This document shows, piece after piece, positions 6,474 through 14,496 of a stretch of DNA of 14,541 nucleotides; the first letter of the stretch is position 1; each line of letters begins with the position of its first letter. Source of the DNA: Clostridia bacterium (GTDB lineage: Bacteria > Bacillota > Clostridia > UMGS1810). Where the stretch lies: the NCBI GenBank assembly GCA_016293435.1, contig JAEDEG010000065.1, positions 1 through 14,541 on the forward strand. The letters are read 5' to 3'. Both the position numbers and the translations under genes were made by a program. The notes under the pieces were generated by a model. The model ran no database searches. It was not told where the DNA came from and saw only the letters and a list, made by a program, of their open reading frames with translations.

Positions 6474-8135
6474 TTATTCACCAACCTTTGTTATTATGTT
6501 GTCCATTGAGCCTCCGGGCGGAAGCATGGGCAAAACAAATTCGTCTTTGTCTATGGCACAGTCTATGAGAAACGGGCCGTCTGCTTTGAATGCTTTGTCA
6601 AAAGCGACACGGAGCTCGTCTAAGGTGTCGGCTGTCATGCCGCAAGCGCCAAATGCCTTTGCAAGGGCAACAAAATCAGTTTTTCTGCCAAGCACCGTGT
6701 GAGAGTAGTGCTTGTTGTAAAAAAGAGTCTGCCACTGCCGAACCATACCCAGCACACCGTTGTTCATAAGCAAAATAACAATTTTGCAATTGTTTGATAC
6801 TGCGGTTGCAAGCTCGTTTAAACACATTCCAAAGCTGCCGTCACCGGTAACAAGCACTGTCCGCTTGCCGCTGCCCATTTCGGCACCGATTGCGGCTCCG
6901 AGCCCAAAGCCCATTGTGCCCAGACCTCCGCTCGATACAAAGCGTCTGGTATGACCAAAGCTTGCATACTGCGCTGTCCACATTTGGTGCTGTCCCACAT
7001 CTGTGGCAATGGGTGTGTCGGCATCGAGATATCTGTTTAGCGTTGTAATCACATTGCGCGCTGTCATGCCTTCTCGGCGATCCAAGCTCTCCTGCTCTGT
7101 TTTTTTGTATTCTTCAACGGTTTTTGCCCATTCGGGATGCTTTTTCTCTTTGAGCTCCGATATGAGCCTTTGGAGAGTGAGCTTTACATCGCCGTTGAGT
7201 GCACAGGCTTTTTTAACGGTTTTGCCAAGCTCGGAGCTGTCTACATCAATGTGAATAATTTTTGCTGTGGGCGCAAATTTTTCTTTGTTGCCCGTCGCGC
7301 GGTCATTAAATCTTACACCGCAGGAGATGATGCAGTCTGCATGGTGCATTGCAACAGACGATGCATAGTGCCCGTGCATACCCTGCATACCCAAAAATCG
7401 GGGATGATTTGTAGCCACGCCCGATATACCCATCAGTGAGCAGCCTATGGGTGCGTCAATGAGCTCGGCGAGCTTTGTTATTTCTTCTTCTGCGCCGGCA
7501 CTTATCACACCGCCGCCAAAGTATATAAAGGGGCGTTGGCTTTCGTCAATATAGCCGACTGCCTCCGATATATCTTCGCATTCCTTTTTTTCATCGGCAC
7601 ACACCGGCGGTGCGGGCTCATATTCGTATTGAGCTGTCTGCACATCCTTTGGCACATCAATGAGCACAGGCCCCGGTCTGCCCGATTTGGCAAGGCGAAA
7701 CGCATCTCTGATTGTGTCTGCAAGAGTGCTTACATCGGTCACAATGTAGTTGTGCTTTGTGATGGGAAGTGTAATTCCCGTAATGTCAATTTCCTGAAAG
7801 CTGTCGGTACCCAGGTTATATGTGGGCACATTTCCGCAAATGGCAACAAGCGGTATTGAGTCGAGATATGCATTTGCAATGCCGGTTACCAAATTGGTTG
7901 CCCCCGGACCCGAGGTGGATATTACAACTCCAACCCTGCCGGTTACTCTGGCATAGCCGTCGGCGGCGTGAACCGCTCCCTGCTCGTGAGCGGAGAGAAT
8001 GTGAGTGATTTCGTTTTGATATTTATAAAGCGAATCATACACATTCAAAATTTGCCCGCCCGGATATCCGAACACCGTTTCTGCCTTTTGTTCAATCAGT
8101 GTTTTTACTATTATATCTGCTCCTGAAAGCTTCAT
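6474..8135 (-). CDS. ilvB: Acetolactate synthase, large catalytic subunit
   Basis: This 553-residue thiamine-diphosphate enzyme condenses two pyruvates, or pyruvate with 2-oxobutyrate, as the first common step of valine/leucine and isoleucine synthesis. The N-terminal pyrimidine-binding domain has GYPGG (24-28) and catalytic E51 in LSAHEQGAVHAADGYAR. A central domain (about 190-330) carries FGGGV. The C-terminal domain has TDVGQHQMW and the cofactor motif GDGSFG (431-436) to NN (458-459). FVLPMLPPGGSMDNII is the usual ending of anabolic enzymes that pair with IlvN. The ATG overlaps the leuB stop by 4 nt (ATGA), with GAGGAG 9 nt upstream. It is followed directly by ilvN. Confidence 0.98.
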   Translation of the reverse strand: MKLSGADIIVKTLIEQKAETVFGYPGGQILNVYDSLYKYQNEITHILSAHEQGAVHAADGYARVTGRVGVVISTSGPGATNLVTGIANAYLDSIPLVAICGNVPTYNLGTDSFQEIDITGITLPITKHNYIVTDVSTLADTIRDAFRLAKSGRPGPVLIDVPKDVQTAQYEYEPAPPVCADEKKECEDISEAVGYIDESQRPFIYFGGGVISAGAEEEITKLAELIDAPIGCSLMGISGVATNHPRFLGMQGMHGHYASSVAMHHADCIISCGVRFNDRATGNKEKFAPTAKIIHIDVDSSELGKTVKKACALNGDVKLTLQRLISELKEKKHPEWAKTVEEYKKTEQESLDRREGMTARNVITTLNRYLDADTPIATDVGQHQMWTAQYASFGHTRRFVSSGGLGTMGFGLGAAIGAEMGSGKRTVLVTGDGSFGMCLNELATAVSNNCKIVILLMNNGVLGMVRQWQTLFYNKHYSHTVLGRKTDFVALAKAFGACGMTADTLDELRVAFDKAFKADGPFLIDCAIDKDEFVLPMLPPGGSMDNIITKVGE

Positions 8136-9223
8136 GGTTTATTACTCCTCAAGGTTTTGATAATGAGCTGTCCCATTTCGCTGCAGCTCACCTTTTTGTC
8201 TGTTGGTTTGTCAGACATTATATCCGCTGTTCGATAGCCCATATCGAGCACATCGGACACGGCCTTTTCTATTGCGTCTGCCTCCCGACTCATATCAAAG
8301 CCGTATCTTAGCATCATGGCGGCAGAGAGCACTGTGCCAATGGGGTTGGCAATGTCTTTGCCTGCAATGTCGGGCGCGGAGCCGTGAATTGGCTCATAGA
8401 GCCCGGGGCCGGAGCTTCCTGTGCTCGACGATGGAATCATGCCGATAGAGCCTGTTATCATGGAGGCTTCGTCGGAGAGAATATCTCCAAACATATTTTC
8501 GGTAACAATAACGTCAAATTGCGACGGATCCTTTACAAGCTGCATTGCGCAGTTGTCCACGAGCATATCGCTCAGCTCCACATCGCTGTATTCGGCGGCA
8601 AGACGGTGCATAACCTCTTTCCAAAGCTTGCTTGTGTCAAGCACGTTGCTCTTTTCCACCGAGCAGAGCCTTTTGTTTCTTTTTTGGGCGGTTTCAAATC
8701 CGATTCTGCCAATGCGCTCAATTTCCTTTTCGGTATAACGCATATTGTCTTCGGCATATTTTTCGCCGCTTTCGATGTCGGTTTTGTGCTCCCCAAAGTA
8801 TATGCCGCCTGTGAGCTCACGCACAATGATAAGGTCGATTCCCTTTTGTGTAACAGAGGGCTTAAGAGGTGAGGAGGCTGCAAGCTGAGGCCATATTTTT
8901 GCCGGTCTGCTGTTGCAAAATACGTTCATTTTGGCTCTGAGCTTTAGCAGACCCTTTTCGGGGCGGATTTCTCCGGGCAGCTTGTTCCATTTTTCGCCGC
9001 CCACAGCTCCCAAGAGAACACCGTCTGATTCGAGGCATTTTTGAAGCTCGGCATCGGGCAGGGGAGAACCCCATTTGTCGATGGCGGCACCGCCCATATC
9101 AACATCGGTATATGTGAAGCTGTGCCCATAGAGGGCGGCGGCTTCATTTAGCACCAAAAGAGCTTGGTTTACTATTTCGGGACCGATTCCGTCTCCGCGT
9201 ATAACCGCTATATTTTTGTTCAT
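8132..9223 (-). CDS. leuB: 3-isopropylmalate dehydrogenase
   Basis: This 363-residue enzyme oxidises and decarboxylates 3-isopropylmalate to 2-oxoisocaproate with NAD+. GDGIGPEIV opens the chain. The substrate and catalytic segment VRELTGGIYFGE (134-145) includes Y142. K191 is the second catalytic residue. The family signature NMFGDILSDEASM begins at 243, and LYEPIHGSAPDIAGKDIANP at about 275-294 lines the NAD+ site. The ATG at 9223 has AAAGGG 8 nt upstream. An in-frame ATG at 9274 would add 17 unconserved residues and has no ribosome binding site. Its stop overlaps the ilvB start. It follows leuD after 78 nt, the longest gap in the operon. Confidence 0.97.
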   Translation of the reverse strand: MNKNIAVIRGDGIGPEIVNQALLVLNEAAALYGHSFTYTDVDMGGAAIDKWGSPLPDAELQKCLESDGVLLGAVGGEKWNKLPGEIRPEKGLLKLRAKMNVFCNSRPAKIWPQLAASSPLKPSVTQKGIDLIIVRELTGGIYFGEHKTDIESGEKYAEDNMRYTEKEIERIGRIGFETAQKRNKRLCSVEKSNVLDTSKLWKEVMHRLAAEYSDVELSDMLVDNCAMQLVKDPSQFDVIVTENMFGDILSDEASMITGSIGMIPSSSTGSSGPGLYEPIHGSAPDIAGKDIANPIGTVLSAAMMLRYGFDMSREADAIEKAVSDVLDMGYRTADIMSDKPTDKKVSCSEMGQLIIKTLRSNKP

Positions 9224-9301
9224 TATAACATCCCTTTCGTGGTATATGTCATCATTTATCAAGGTGGTGTACATTTATTGCAGACACACAGCCTGCCTGC
9301 A
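9224..9301 (-). other. 78-nt leuD-leuB gap with G/C-rich repeat, no clear promoter
   Basis: This is the only sizeable spacer within the operon. Just after the leuD stop, the minus strand reads GCAGGCAGGC and then GTCTGC, which could fold into a modest hairpin (GCAG with CTGC) but has no T-run. TTGATA occurs nearby without a matching -10 box. I see no terminator, promoter or T-box here. A weak mRNA structure that affects stability or processing is possible. Confidence 0.3.
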
Positions 9302-9784
9302 CTATTTTTTGAGTGAATTTAAAAGCCCGCCGCTCTTTATAATATCCTGAATAAAATCGGGAAACGGCTGAGCCGTATATGTTTTGCCGCTTGTGTGGTT
9401 TGTTATTATTCCGCTGTCAAAGTCCACCGACACATTATCTCCCGCGCAAATCTCCTCCGCTGCCGCCTCACATTCGAGAATCGGCAGACCGATGTTTATT
9501 GCATTGCGGTAAAAAATGCGTGCAAAGCTCTTTGCAATAACGCATCCGACCCTGCAGGTTTTGATAACAAGGGGAGCGTGCTCTCTGGAAGAGCCGCAGC
9601 CAAAATTTTTGCCCGCTACCATGATATCGCCCTCGCACACATTATCAACAAACGACTTGTCTATATCCTCCATGCAGTGCAGGGAGAGCTCGTTTGCATC
9701 GGAGGTGTTGAGATATCTTGCGGGTATGATTACATCTGTATCAACATTGTCGGGATATTTGAATACCTTTCCTTGTGTTTTCAT
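9302..9784 (-). CDS. leuD: 3-isopropylmalate dehydratase, small subunit
   Basis: This 160-residue swivelling subunit completes the isopropylmalate isomerase active site with LeuC. The N-terminus KYPDNVDTDVIIPARYL is diagnostic of the two-subunit type. The substrate-binding KNFGCGSSREHAP runs from 59 to 71, and AKSFARIFYRNAINIGLPIL is the conserved core. The ATG shares its A with the last base of the leuC TAA stop (TAATG), and AAAGGAGGA lies 6 nt upstream inside leuC. This gives tight translational coupling between the two subunits. A longer upstream reading (to 9961) is open but falls within leuC and shows no homologous sequence. Confidence 0.97.
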   Translation of the reverse strand: MKTQGKVFKYPDNVDTDVIIPARYLNTSDANELSLHCMEDIDKSFVDNVCEGDIMVAGKNFGCGSSREHAPLVIKTCRVGCVIAKSFARIFYRNAINIGLPILECEAAAEEICAGDNVSVDFDSGIITNHTSGKTYTAQPFPDFIQDIIKSGGLLNSLKK

Positions 9785-11046
9785 TAATCTTCCTCCTTTG
9801 GAGCGGTAATATATCCGGTAAGCGCACTGGCGGCGGCAGTCTGCGGACTTGCAAGATATACCTCGCTGCCGGTGTGACCCATTCTGCCTACAAAGTTTCT
9901 GTTGGTGGTGGCAATGCATTTTTCGCCGTCGGCAAGTATGCCCATATAACCGCCCAAACACGGCCCGCAGGTCGGCGTTGAAACCACTGCTCCGGCATCA
10001 ATAAACGCTGTCACATAGCCTCTTTCTACACATTCGCGGTAAATATCCATTGTGGCGGGGATGATTATGCATCTCACACCGTTGGCAACCTTTGCGCCCT
10101 TTAGGGTGTTGTAGGCAGCCTCCATATCCTCCATGCGGCCGTTGGTGCAGCTGCCGATTACAACCTGGTCAATTTTGATATCGCCAAGCTCCGCTGCCGG
10201 TCTTGTGTTTTCGGGAAGATGCGGACAGCTTACCGTGGGGTCAATGTCAGAAAGATTGATGTCTATAACCTCATCGTATTGTGCATCGGCATCCGCTTCA
10301 AAAATTATGGGCTTTCTTTCGCAGCGGCCGTTCATGTAGTCCAGGGTTATTTTGTCGACGGGGAAGATGCCGTTTTTGGCTCCGGCTTCAATTGCCATGT
10401 TGCATATGCACAGGCGGTCGTCCATCGAAAGGCTTTTTATTCCCTCACCCACAAATTCCATACTGCGATAAAGCGCCCCGTCAACACCGATTTTGCCAAT
10501 AATATGAAGTATGACATCTTTGCCGCTGCAGCATTTTTTGAGTGAGCCGCAAAGGTTTATTTTTATTGCCGAGGGCACCTTGAACCATGCAAGCCCGGTT
10601 GCCATGCCTGCCGCCATGTCGGTGCTGCCCACGCCGGTAGAAAACGCGCCCAGTGCTCCGTATGTACAGGTGTGACTGTCGGCTCCGATTATGCAGTCGC
10701 CCGCGCACACAACGCCCTGCTCGGGCAAAAGTGCGTGTTCGATGCCCATTTTGCCAACATCATAAAAATGGCTTATGCAGTGCTCACACGAAAATTCTCT
10801 GCATTGCTTTGACTGCTCTGCCGCCTTTATGTCTTTGTTTGGCACAAAGTGGTCGAGGACAATTGCTACGCGGTCCTTGTCAAACACATTGTCAAATCCC
10901 GCTTTTTTAAATTCGTTTATTGCCACGGGAGTTGTTATATCATTGCCCAGCACAATGTCGAGCTTGCAGTTTATCAGCTGACCGGCGCAGACCGAATCAA
11001 GACCTGCGTGGTGGGCAAGTATTTTTTGAGTCATTGTCATTCCCAT
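9784..11046 (-). CDS. leuC: 3-isopropylmalate dehydratase, large Fe-S subunit
   Basis: This 420-residue aconitase-family subunit, together with LeuD, isomerises 2-isopropylmalate to 3-isopropylmalate. Three [4Fe-4S] ligands are visible: C300 in GSCTNGR, and C360 and C363 in PTCGPCLGG. The segments DHFVPNKDI, GADSHTCTYGALGAFSTGVGS and NRNFVGRMGHTGSEVYLASP are typical. The length of about 420 fits the short, archaeal/clostridial type rather than the roughly 465-residue E. coli type. The ATG at 11046 has GGAAG 7 nt upstream; further ATGs two and four codons downstream are alternatives. It lies 27 nt after leuA. Confidence 0.97.
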   Translation of the reverse strand: MGMTMTQKILAHHAGLDSVCAGQLINCKLDIVLGNDITTPVAINEFKKAGFDNVFDKDRVAIVLDHFVPNKDIKAAEQSKQCREFSCEHCISHFYDVGKMGIEHALLPEQGVVCAGDCIIGADSHTCTYGALGAFSTGVGSTDMAAGMATGLAWFKVPSAIKINLCGSLKKCCSGKDVILHIIGKIGVDGALYRSMEFVGEGIKSLSMDDRLCICNMAIEAGAKNGIFPVDKITLDYMNGRCERKPIIFEADADAQYDEVIDINLSDIDPTVSCPHLPENTRPAAELGDIKIDQVVIGSCTNGRMEDMEAAYNTLKGAKVANGVRCIIIPATMDIYRECVERGYVTAFIDAGAVVSTPTCGPCLGGYMGILADGEKCIATTNRNFVGRMGHTGSEVYLASPQTAAASALTGYITAPKEED

Positions 11047-11073
11047 ATAAAAACTTCCTTTCCTAAAATAAAG

Positions 11074-12753
11074 TCAGCCGAGCATCATATTGTTGAACGC
11101 AGCCAAAAGCGCATCGGCACTGGCACGGATAATATCGGTGTTGGTGCCTGTGCCCCAATACATTTTTTTGTTATCGCCGGTAATTCCGATATATGCCGCC
11201 GCAACGGATTTGGAGCCTTGCTCCTGCATGCTGTGCTCACTGTAGACCTCAAGAGTGTACATTTTGCCGGTATATTTTTTGAGGGCATTGCTGATGGCAT
11301 CGAGCGAACCGTTGCCCTCTGTGCGCAGCTTTGTCTGCTCTTTGTTTTTTTCAAATATGATTTCTGTCTCAACACAATTGCCTTTTCGGAAAAAGTGAAT
11401 GTCGGCAATTGTGATGGGTGAATTGTGTATAAAGTAGCTTTCTTTAAACAGCTCAAGCACTTCGCCGGGTTTTAGCTCCTTGTGCTCGCGGTCTGATACA
11501 CCCTTGCATATATAGCTGAAATCCTCACGCATTTTGGGCGGCAGGCTGTAGCCGTATGCCTGCTCGAGCATATAACCGATTCCGCCCTTGCCGCTCTGCG
11601 AATTAACTCTGATAACATCGGCATCGTAGGTGCGGTTTATATCTGCGGGATCGATGGGAATATAGGGCACGCTCCAGCAATGAAGCTTCTTTTCTTCTCT
11701 CCACTTCATGCCCTTTGCAATAGCATCCTGATGACTGCCCGAAAATGCCGCAAACACTAAAGAGCCTGCATAGGGTGAGCGGTCGTGAACGTGCATGCCG
11801 GTACATTCTTCAAAGGTGTCTACAACAGACGGCATATCCGAAAAATCAAGACCCGGGTTTACTCCGTGGGAATACATGTTCATTGCAAGGGTTATAATGT
11901 CCACGTTGCCGGTGCGTTCGCCGTTGCCAAAAAGTGTGCCCTCCACGCGGTCAGCTCCGGCAAGGAGCGCAAGCTCGGTGTCGGCAACGCCGGTTCCGCG
12001 GTCATTGTGAGGGTGGAGACTGAGGGTAACGTGCTCGCGGTATTTTAAGCTTTTGCTTATATACTCAACCTGAGATGCATACACATGAGGCAGGCTCATT
12101 TCCACGGTTACGGGCAAATTGATGATTACGTTGTTGGTCTTTGATGGCTCAAGCACATCGAGCACGGCATTACACACCTCAAGGGCATATTCGGGCTCTG
12201 TGCCGGTAAAGCTTTCGGGAGAATATTCAAAGCGGAAATTGCCCTCATATTCCGATGCAAGCTTTTTGACAAGGCGTGCACCTTCTACGGCAATTTTTTT
12301 GATTTCTTCCTTCGATTTTTTAAATACCTGCTCGCGCTGTGCCACACTGACCGAGTTGTAAAAGTGGATAATTGCGCTGGGAGCACCGTTGCACGCTTCA
12401 AAGGTTTTGCGTATGATATGCTCGCGGCACTGGGTGAGTACCTGAACTGTAACGTCTGAAGGTATCATGTTTTTGTCGATAAGAGTGCGCAAAAATTCAA
12501 ATTCCGTTTCCGATGCCGCAGGAAAGCCGACCTCAATTTCTTTGAAGCCGATTTTTAAAAGCAAATCATAAAATTTCAGCTTTTGCTCCAAGCTCATTGG
12601 TATTACAAGGCTTTGGTTGCCGTCTCTCAAATCCACACTGCACCACTGTGGCGCTTTTTCGATTCGGTCTTTTTTGACCCAATCATATGTAATTTTTTTT
12701 GGCGGGTAATATCCCGCTTCATATTTTGTTACATCCATCATATATTTTGTCAT
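11074..12753 (-). CDS. leuA: 2-isopropylmalate synthase, LeuA2 type
   Basis: This 559-residue enzyme condenses acetyl-CoA with 2-oxoisovalerate, the committed step to leucine. The TIM-barrel domain (about 30-310) contains DLRDGNQ (41-47), the metal-binding LHPHNDRG (246-253) and GNGERTGNVD (276-285). A linker region contains RVNSQSGKGGIGYMLE. A C-terminal regulatory domain (about 430-559) is expected to bind leucine. The length and the N-terminal YEAGYYPPKKITYDWVKK with RIEKAPQWCSVDLRDGNQ place it with the longer LeuA2 form found in actinobacteria, yeast and some Clostridia. The ATG at 12753 has AAGGA a short 4 nt upstream. It begins 22 nt after ridA. Confidence 0.97.
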   Translation of the reverse strand: MTKYMMDVTKYEAGYYPPKKITYDWVKKDRIEKAPQWCSVDLRDGNQSLVIPMSLEQKLKFYDLLLKIGFKEIEVGFPAASETEFEFLRTLIDKNMIPSDVTVQVLTQCREHIIRKTFEACNGAPSAIIHFYNSVSVAQREQVFKKSKEEIKKIAVEGARLVKKLASEYEGNFRFEYSPESFTGTEPEYALEVCNAVLDVLEPSKTNNVIINLPVTVEMSLPHVYASQVEYISKSLKYREHVTLSLHPHNDRGTGVADTELALLAGADRVEGTLFGNGERTGNVDIITLAMNMYSHGVNPGLDFSDMPSVVDTFEECTGMHVHDRSPYAGSLVFAAFSGSHQDAIAKGMKWREEKKLHCWSVPYIPIDPADINRTYDADVIRVNSQSGKGGIGYMLEQAYGYSLPPKMREDFSYICKGVSDREHKELKPGEVLELFKESYFIHNSPITIADIHFFRKGNCVETEIIFEKNKEQTKLRTEGNGSLDAISNALKKYTGKMYTLEVYSEHSMQEQGSKSVAAAYIGITGDNKKMYWGTGTNTDIIRASADALLAAFNNMMLG

Positions 12754-12775
12754 CCCATCCTTATTTTACTTTTGT

Positions 12776-13147
12776 CTATATTTCGGCTATGGTATCAATT
12801 TCAACAAGCACACCCTTTGGCAGCTCCTTTGCCGCCACGCAGGATCTTGCCGGCTTTGACACAAAATATTTTTCGTACACGGCGTTAAATTCGGCAAAAT
12901 CTGCCATATTGGCAAGAAAACAGGTCGTTTTTACAACTCTGTCAATTCCCGAGCCTGAGTCTTTAAGAAGTGCGGCAATGTTTTGGCACACCCTTTCGGT
13001 CTGAGCTTTTATGTCTGATGCTTCCACATTTCCGGTTGCGGGATTTATGGCAATCTGACCCGAAGTATACACAAATCCGCTGCTGCACACAGCCTGAGAG
13101 TAGGGGCCTATGGCCTGCGGTGCGTTTGGCGTTGATATAATTTTCAT
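12776..13147 (-). CDS. ridA: RidA-family enamine/imine deaminase
   Basis: This 123-residue protein hydrolyses the reactive 2-aminocrotonate and 2-aminoacrylate that leak from PLP dehydratases such as IlvA, giving 2-oxo acids and ammonia. Conserved family features are present: NAPQAIGPYSQAV with Y16, SGQIAINPATG, TTCFLANMADFAEFNAVYEKYF, and PARSCV with the catalytic-site R101. VEIDTIA follows, with E116. It is close to E. coli RidA in length but lacks a few residues before PARSCV. The ATG at 13147 has AAAGGA about 9 nt upstream. An in-frame TTG at 13165 lies before that site and was rejected. It sits 22 nt after ilvA, so enzyme and cleaner are co-expressed. Confidence 0.95.
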   Translation of the reverse strand: MKIISTPNAPQAIGPYSQAVCSSGFVYTSGQIAINPATGNVEASDIKAQTERVCQNIAALLKDSGSGIDRVVKTTCFLANMADFAEFNAVYEKYFVSKPARSCVAAKELPKGVLVEIDTIAEI

Positions 13148-13169
13148 AATATGAGTTCCTTTCAAAATT

Positions 13170-14369
13170 TTATTCTGTTATTATTTTAAAGCCTTCGTCG
13201 GTAAGGGCTTTTTTGATTTCCTGCACATGGTCATAGTTTTTGCTTTCCATGGCAATTCTGAGATAACAGCCGTTAACGTTTTTGGTGGAGCTGTTTCGCT
13301 CGTGGTGTACCTGAGTAACGTTGCCGCCGAGGTCTGCAATAATGCGCGATACATCCTTTAGCTGCCCCGGCTTGTCTATCAGCTCAATGAGCAGGGTTGC
13401 TTCTCTGCCCGACTTCATAAGACCGCGCTCTATAACTCTCGACAAAATCGACACATCTATATTGCCGCCCGAAACAAGGCTTACAACCTTTTTGCCCTTT
13501 AGGGGAAACTTGCCGAACATAGCCGCCGCAACCGATGCGGCACCCGCACCCTCTGCAATCATTTTTTGCTTTTCGATAAGGGCGAGTATTGCAGTGGCTA
13601 TTTCGTCATCGGTAACAAGGGCGATATCGTCTACATAGTCCTTTACAATGGAGTAGGTAATTTCTCCGGGCTGTTTTACAGCAATGCCGTCGGCTATGGT
13701 GGATACCGAGCCGAGACATTCGACAGTGCCGTGATTTACAGAGCTGTACATACTCGGTGCACCGCTTGCCTGAACACCATACACCTTTATGGAGGGCTTA
13801 AGTGATTTTATGGCATATGCCACACCCGATATAAGACCGCCGCCGCCAATTGGTACAATCACCGCATCCGCATCTGCAAACTCATTCACAATTTCGAGAC
13901 CGACTGTGCCCTGACCGGCTATAACATCTTCGTCATCAAAGGGATGAACAAAGGTGAAGCCTTTTTCCTCTTTGAGCTCCAGAGCTCTTTGGTATGCGTC
14001 GTCATAATATCCGTTTACAAGACAAATATCCGCACCGTAGCCTCTTGTGGCTTCTACCTTGGAGATAGGGGCACTGTCGGGCAGACAAATCAAAGAAGAA
14101 ATTCCGCATTTTGAGGCGGCAAGGGCAACACCCTGAGCGTGATTGCCGGCAGAGCAGGCTATAACGCCCTTTGCTTTTTCTTCGTTTGAAAGCATGGCAA
14201 TTTTGTAGCCCGAGCCTCTTAGCTTGAATGAGCCTGTGTATTGCAGGTTTTCGGGCTTTAGGTATAGCTCACATTCGTCTGTGATGCCTGAGGTTTTTAC
14301 AATCATGGTATCTCTGACGATGTTTTTTAGCACAATAGATGCCTGGAAGATTTTATCAAGTGTCAGCAT
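13170..14369 (-). CDS. ilvA: Threonine ammonia-lyase with one C-terminal ACT domain
   Basis: This 399-residue PLP enzyme deaminates threonine to 2-oxobutyrate, the entry to isoleucine. The PLP lysine is K49 in YTGSFKLRG. SAGNHAQG (73-80) and the phosphate-binding GGGGL (175-179) are clear, and SGGNID (300-305) closes the catalytic domain. A single ACT domain (about 325-399) follows. It is shorter than the two-ACT E. coli IlvA (about 514) and resembles the short forms of Clostridia. Its place at the head of a biosynthetic operon argues for an anabolic role; isoleucine sensitivity is not provable here. The ATG at 14369 has AGGAG 8 nt upstream. Two further ATGs, in the other frames, lie between that site and the chosen start and run into stops after four and five codons. 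An in-frame upstream ATG at 14420 lies before the promoter. Confidence 0.96.
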   Translation of the reverse strand: MLTLDKIFQASIVLKNIVRDTMIVKTSGITDECELYLKPENLQYTGSFKLRGSGYKIAMLSNEEKAKGVIACSAGNHAQGVALAASKCGISSLICLPDSAPISKVEATRGYGADICLVNGYYDDAYQRALELKEEKGFTFVHPFDDEDVIAGQGTVGLEIVNEFADADAVIVPIGGGGLISGVAYAIKSLKPSIKVYGVQASGAPSMYSSVNHGTVECLGSVSTIADGIAVKQPGEITYSIVKDYVDDIALVTDDEIATAILALIEKQKMIAEGAGAASVAAAMFGKFPLKGKKVVSLVSGGNIDVSILSRVIERGLMKSGREATLLIELIDKPGQLKDVSRIIADLGGNVTQVHHERNSSTKNVNGCYLRIAMESKNYDHVQEIKKALTDEGFKIITE

Positions 14370-14403
14370 GCATGCATCTCCTAAAAAATAGTGTGTTTTT
14401 ATT

Positions 14404-14419
14404 ATTAACAATTCTATCA
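14404..14419 (-). promoter_or_regulatory. Extended -10 promoter of the ilv-leu operon
   Basis: The minus strand reads TGATAGAAT at 14419-14411, a TGn extension followed by TAGAAT (five of six consensus bases). Initiation would fall near 14404, which leaves a leader of about 35 nt before ilvA. The -35 region at 17 bp (TACAAT, 14439-14434) is poor. That fits either the extended -10 or activator dependence, since phased repeats overlap it. The leader is too short for a T-box or a classical attenuator. Confidence 0.6.
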
Positions 14420-14426
14420 TGAAAAA

Positions 14427-14476
14427 TATAAAGATTGTATAAAGATTATATAAATGATATAGAGATTTTATAAATG
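14427..14476. repeat. Helically phased TATAAAGATT-like direct repeats over the ilvA -35 region
   Basis: On the plus strand, TATAAAGATTG (14427-14437) and TATAAAGATTA (14438-14448) are tandem 11-mers identical at ten positions. Weaker copies start at 14449 (TATAAATGATA), 14458 (TATAGAGATTT) and 14469 (TATAAATG), giving spacings of 11, 11, 9 and 11. One-turn direct repeats that overlap a poor -35 box are the usual layout for OmpR/PhoB-type activators. The region is very A/T-rich, so only the first two copies are firm. Confidence 0.45.
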
Positions 14477-14481
14477 TGAAT

Positions 14482-14496
14482 AATTTTTTGAAAAGT
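14482..14496. promoter_or_regulatory. CodY-box-like site upstream of the ilv-leu operon
   Basis: The plus strand reads AATTTTTTGAAAAGT, which matches the CodY consensus AATTTTCWGAAAATT at 13 of 15 positions. It lies about 78-92 bp upstream of the predicted start of the ilvA transcript. CodY senses branched-chain amino acids and represses ilv-leu operons in Bacillota, so the site fits the genes. Chance matches are more likely in such A/T-rich DNA, and no codY gene is in the window. Confidence 0.45.

Noticed and set aside
14385..14409. Alternative ilvA promoter with TTGTTA as the -35 box
   Set aside because: The matching -10 position is a run of T with no consensus, and the transcript would start at or inside the ribosome binding site.
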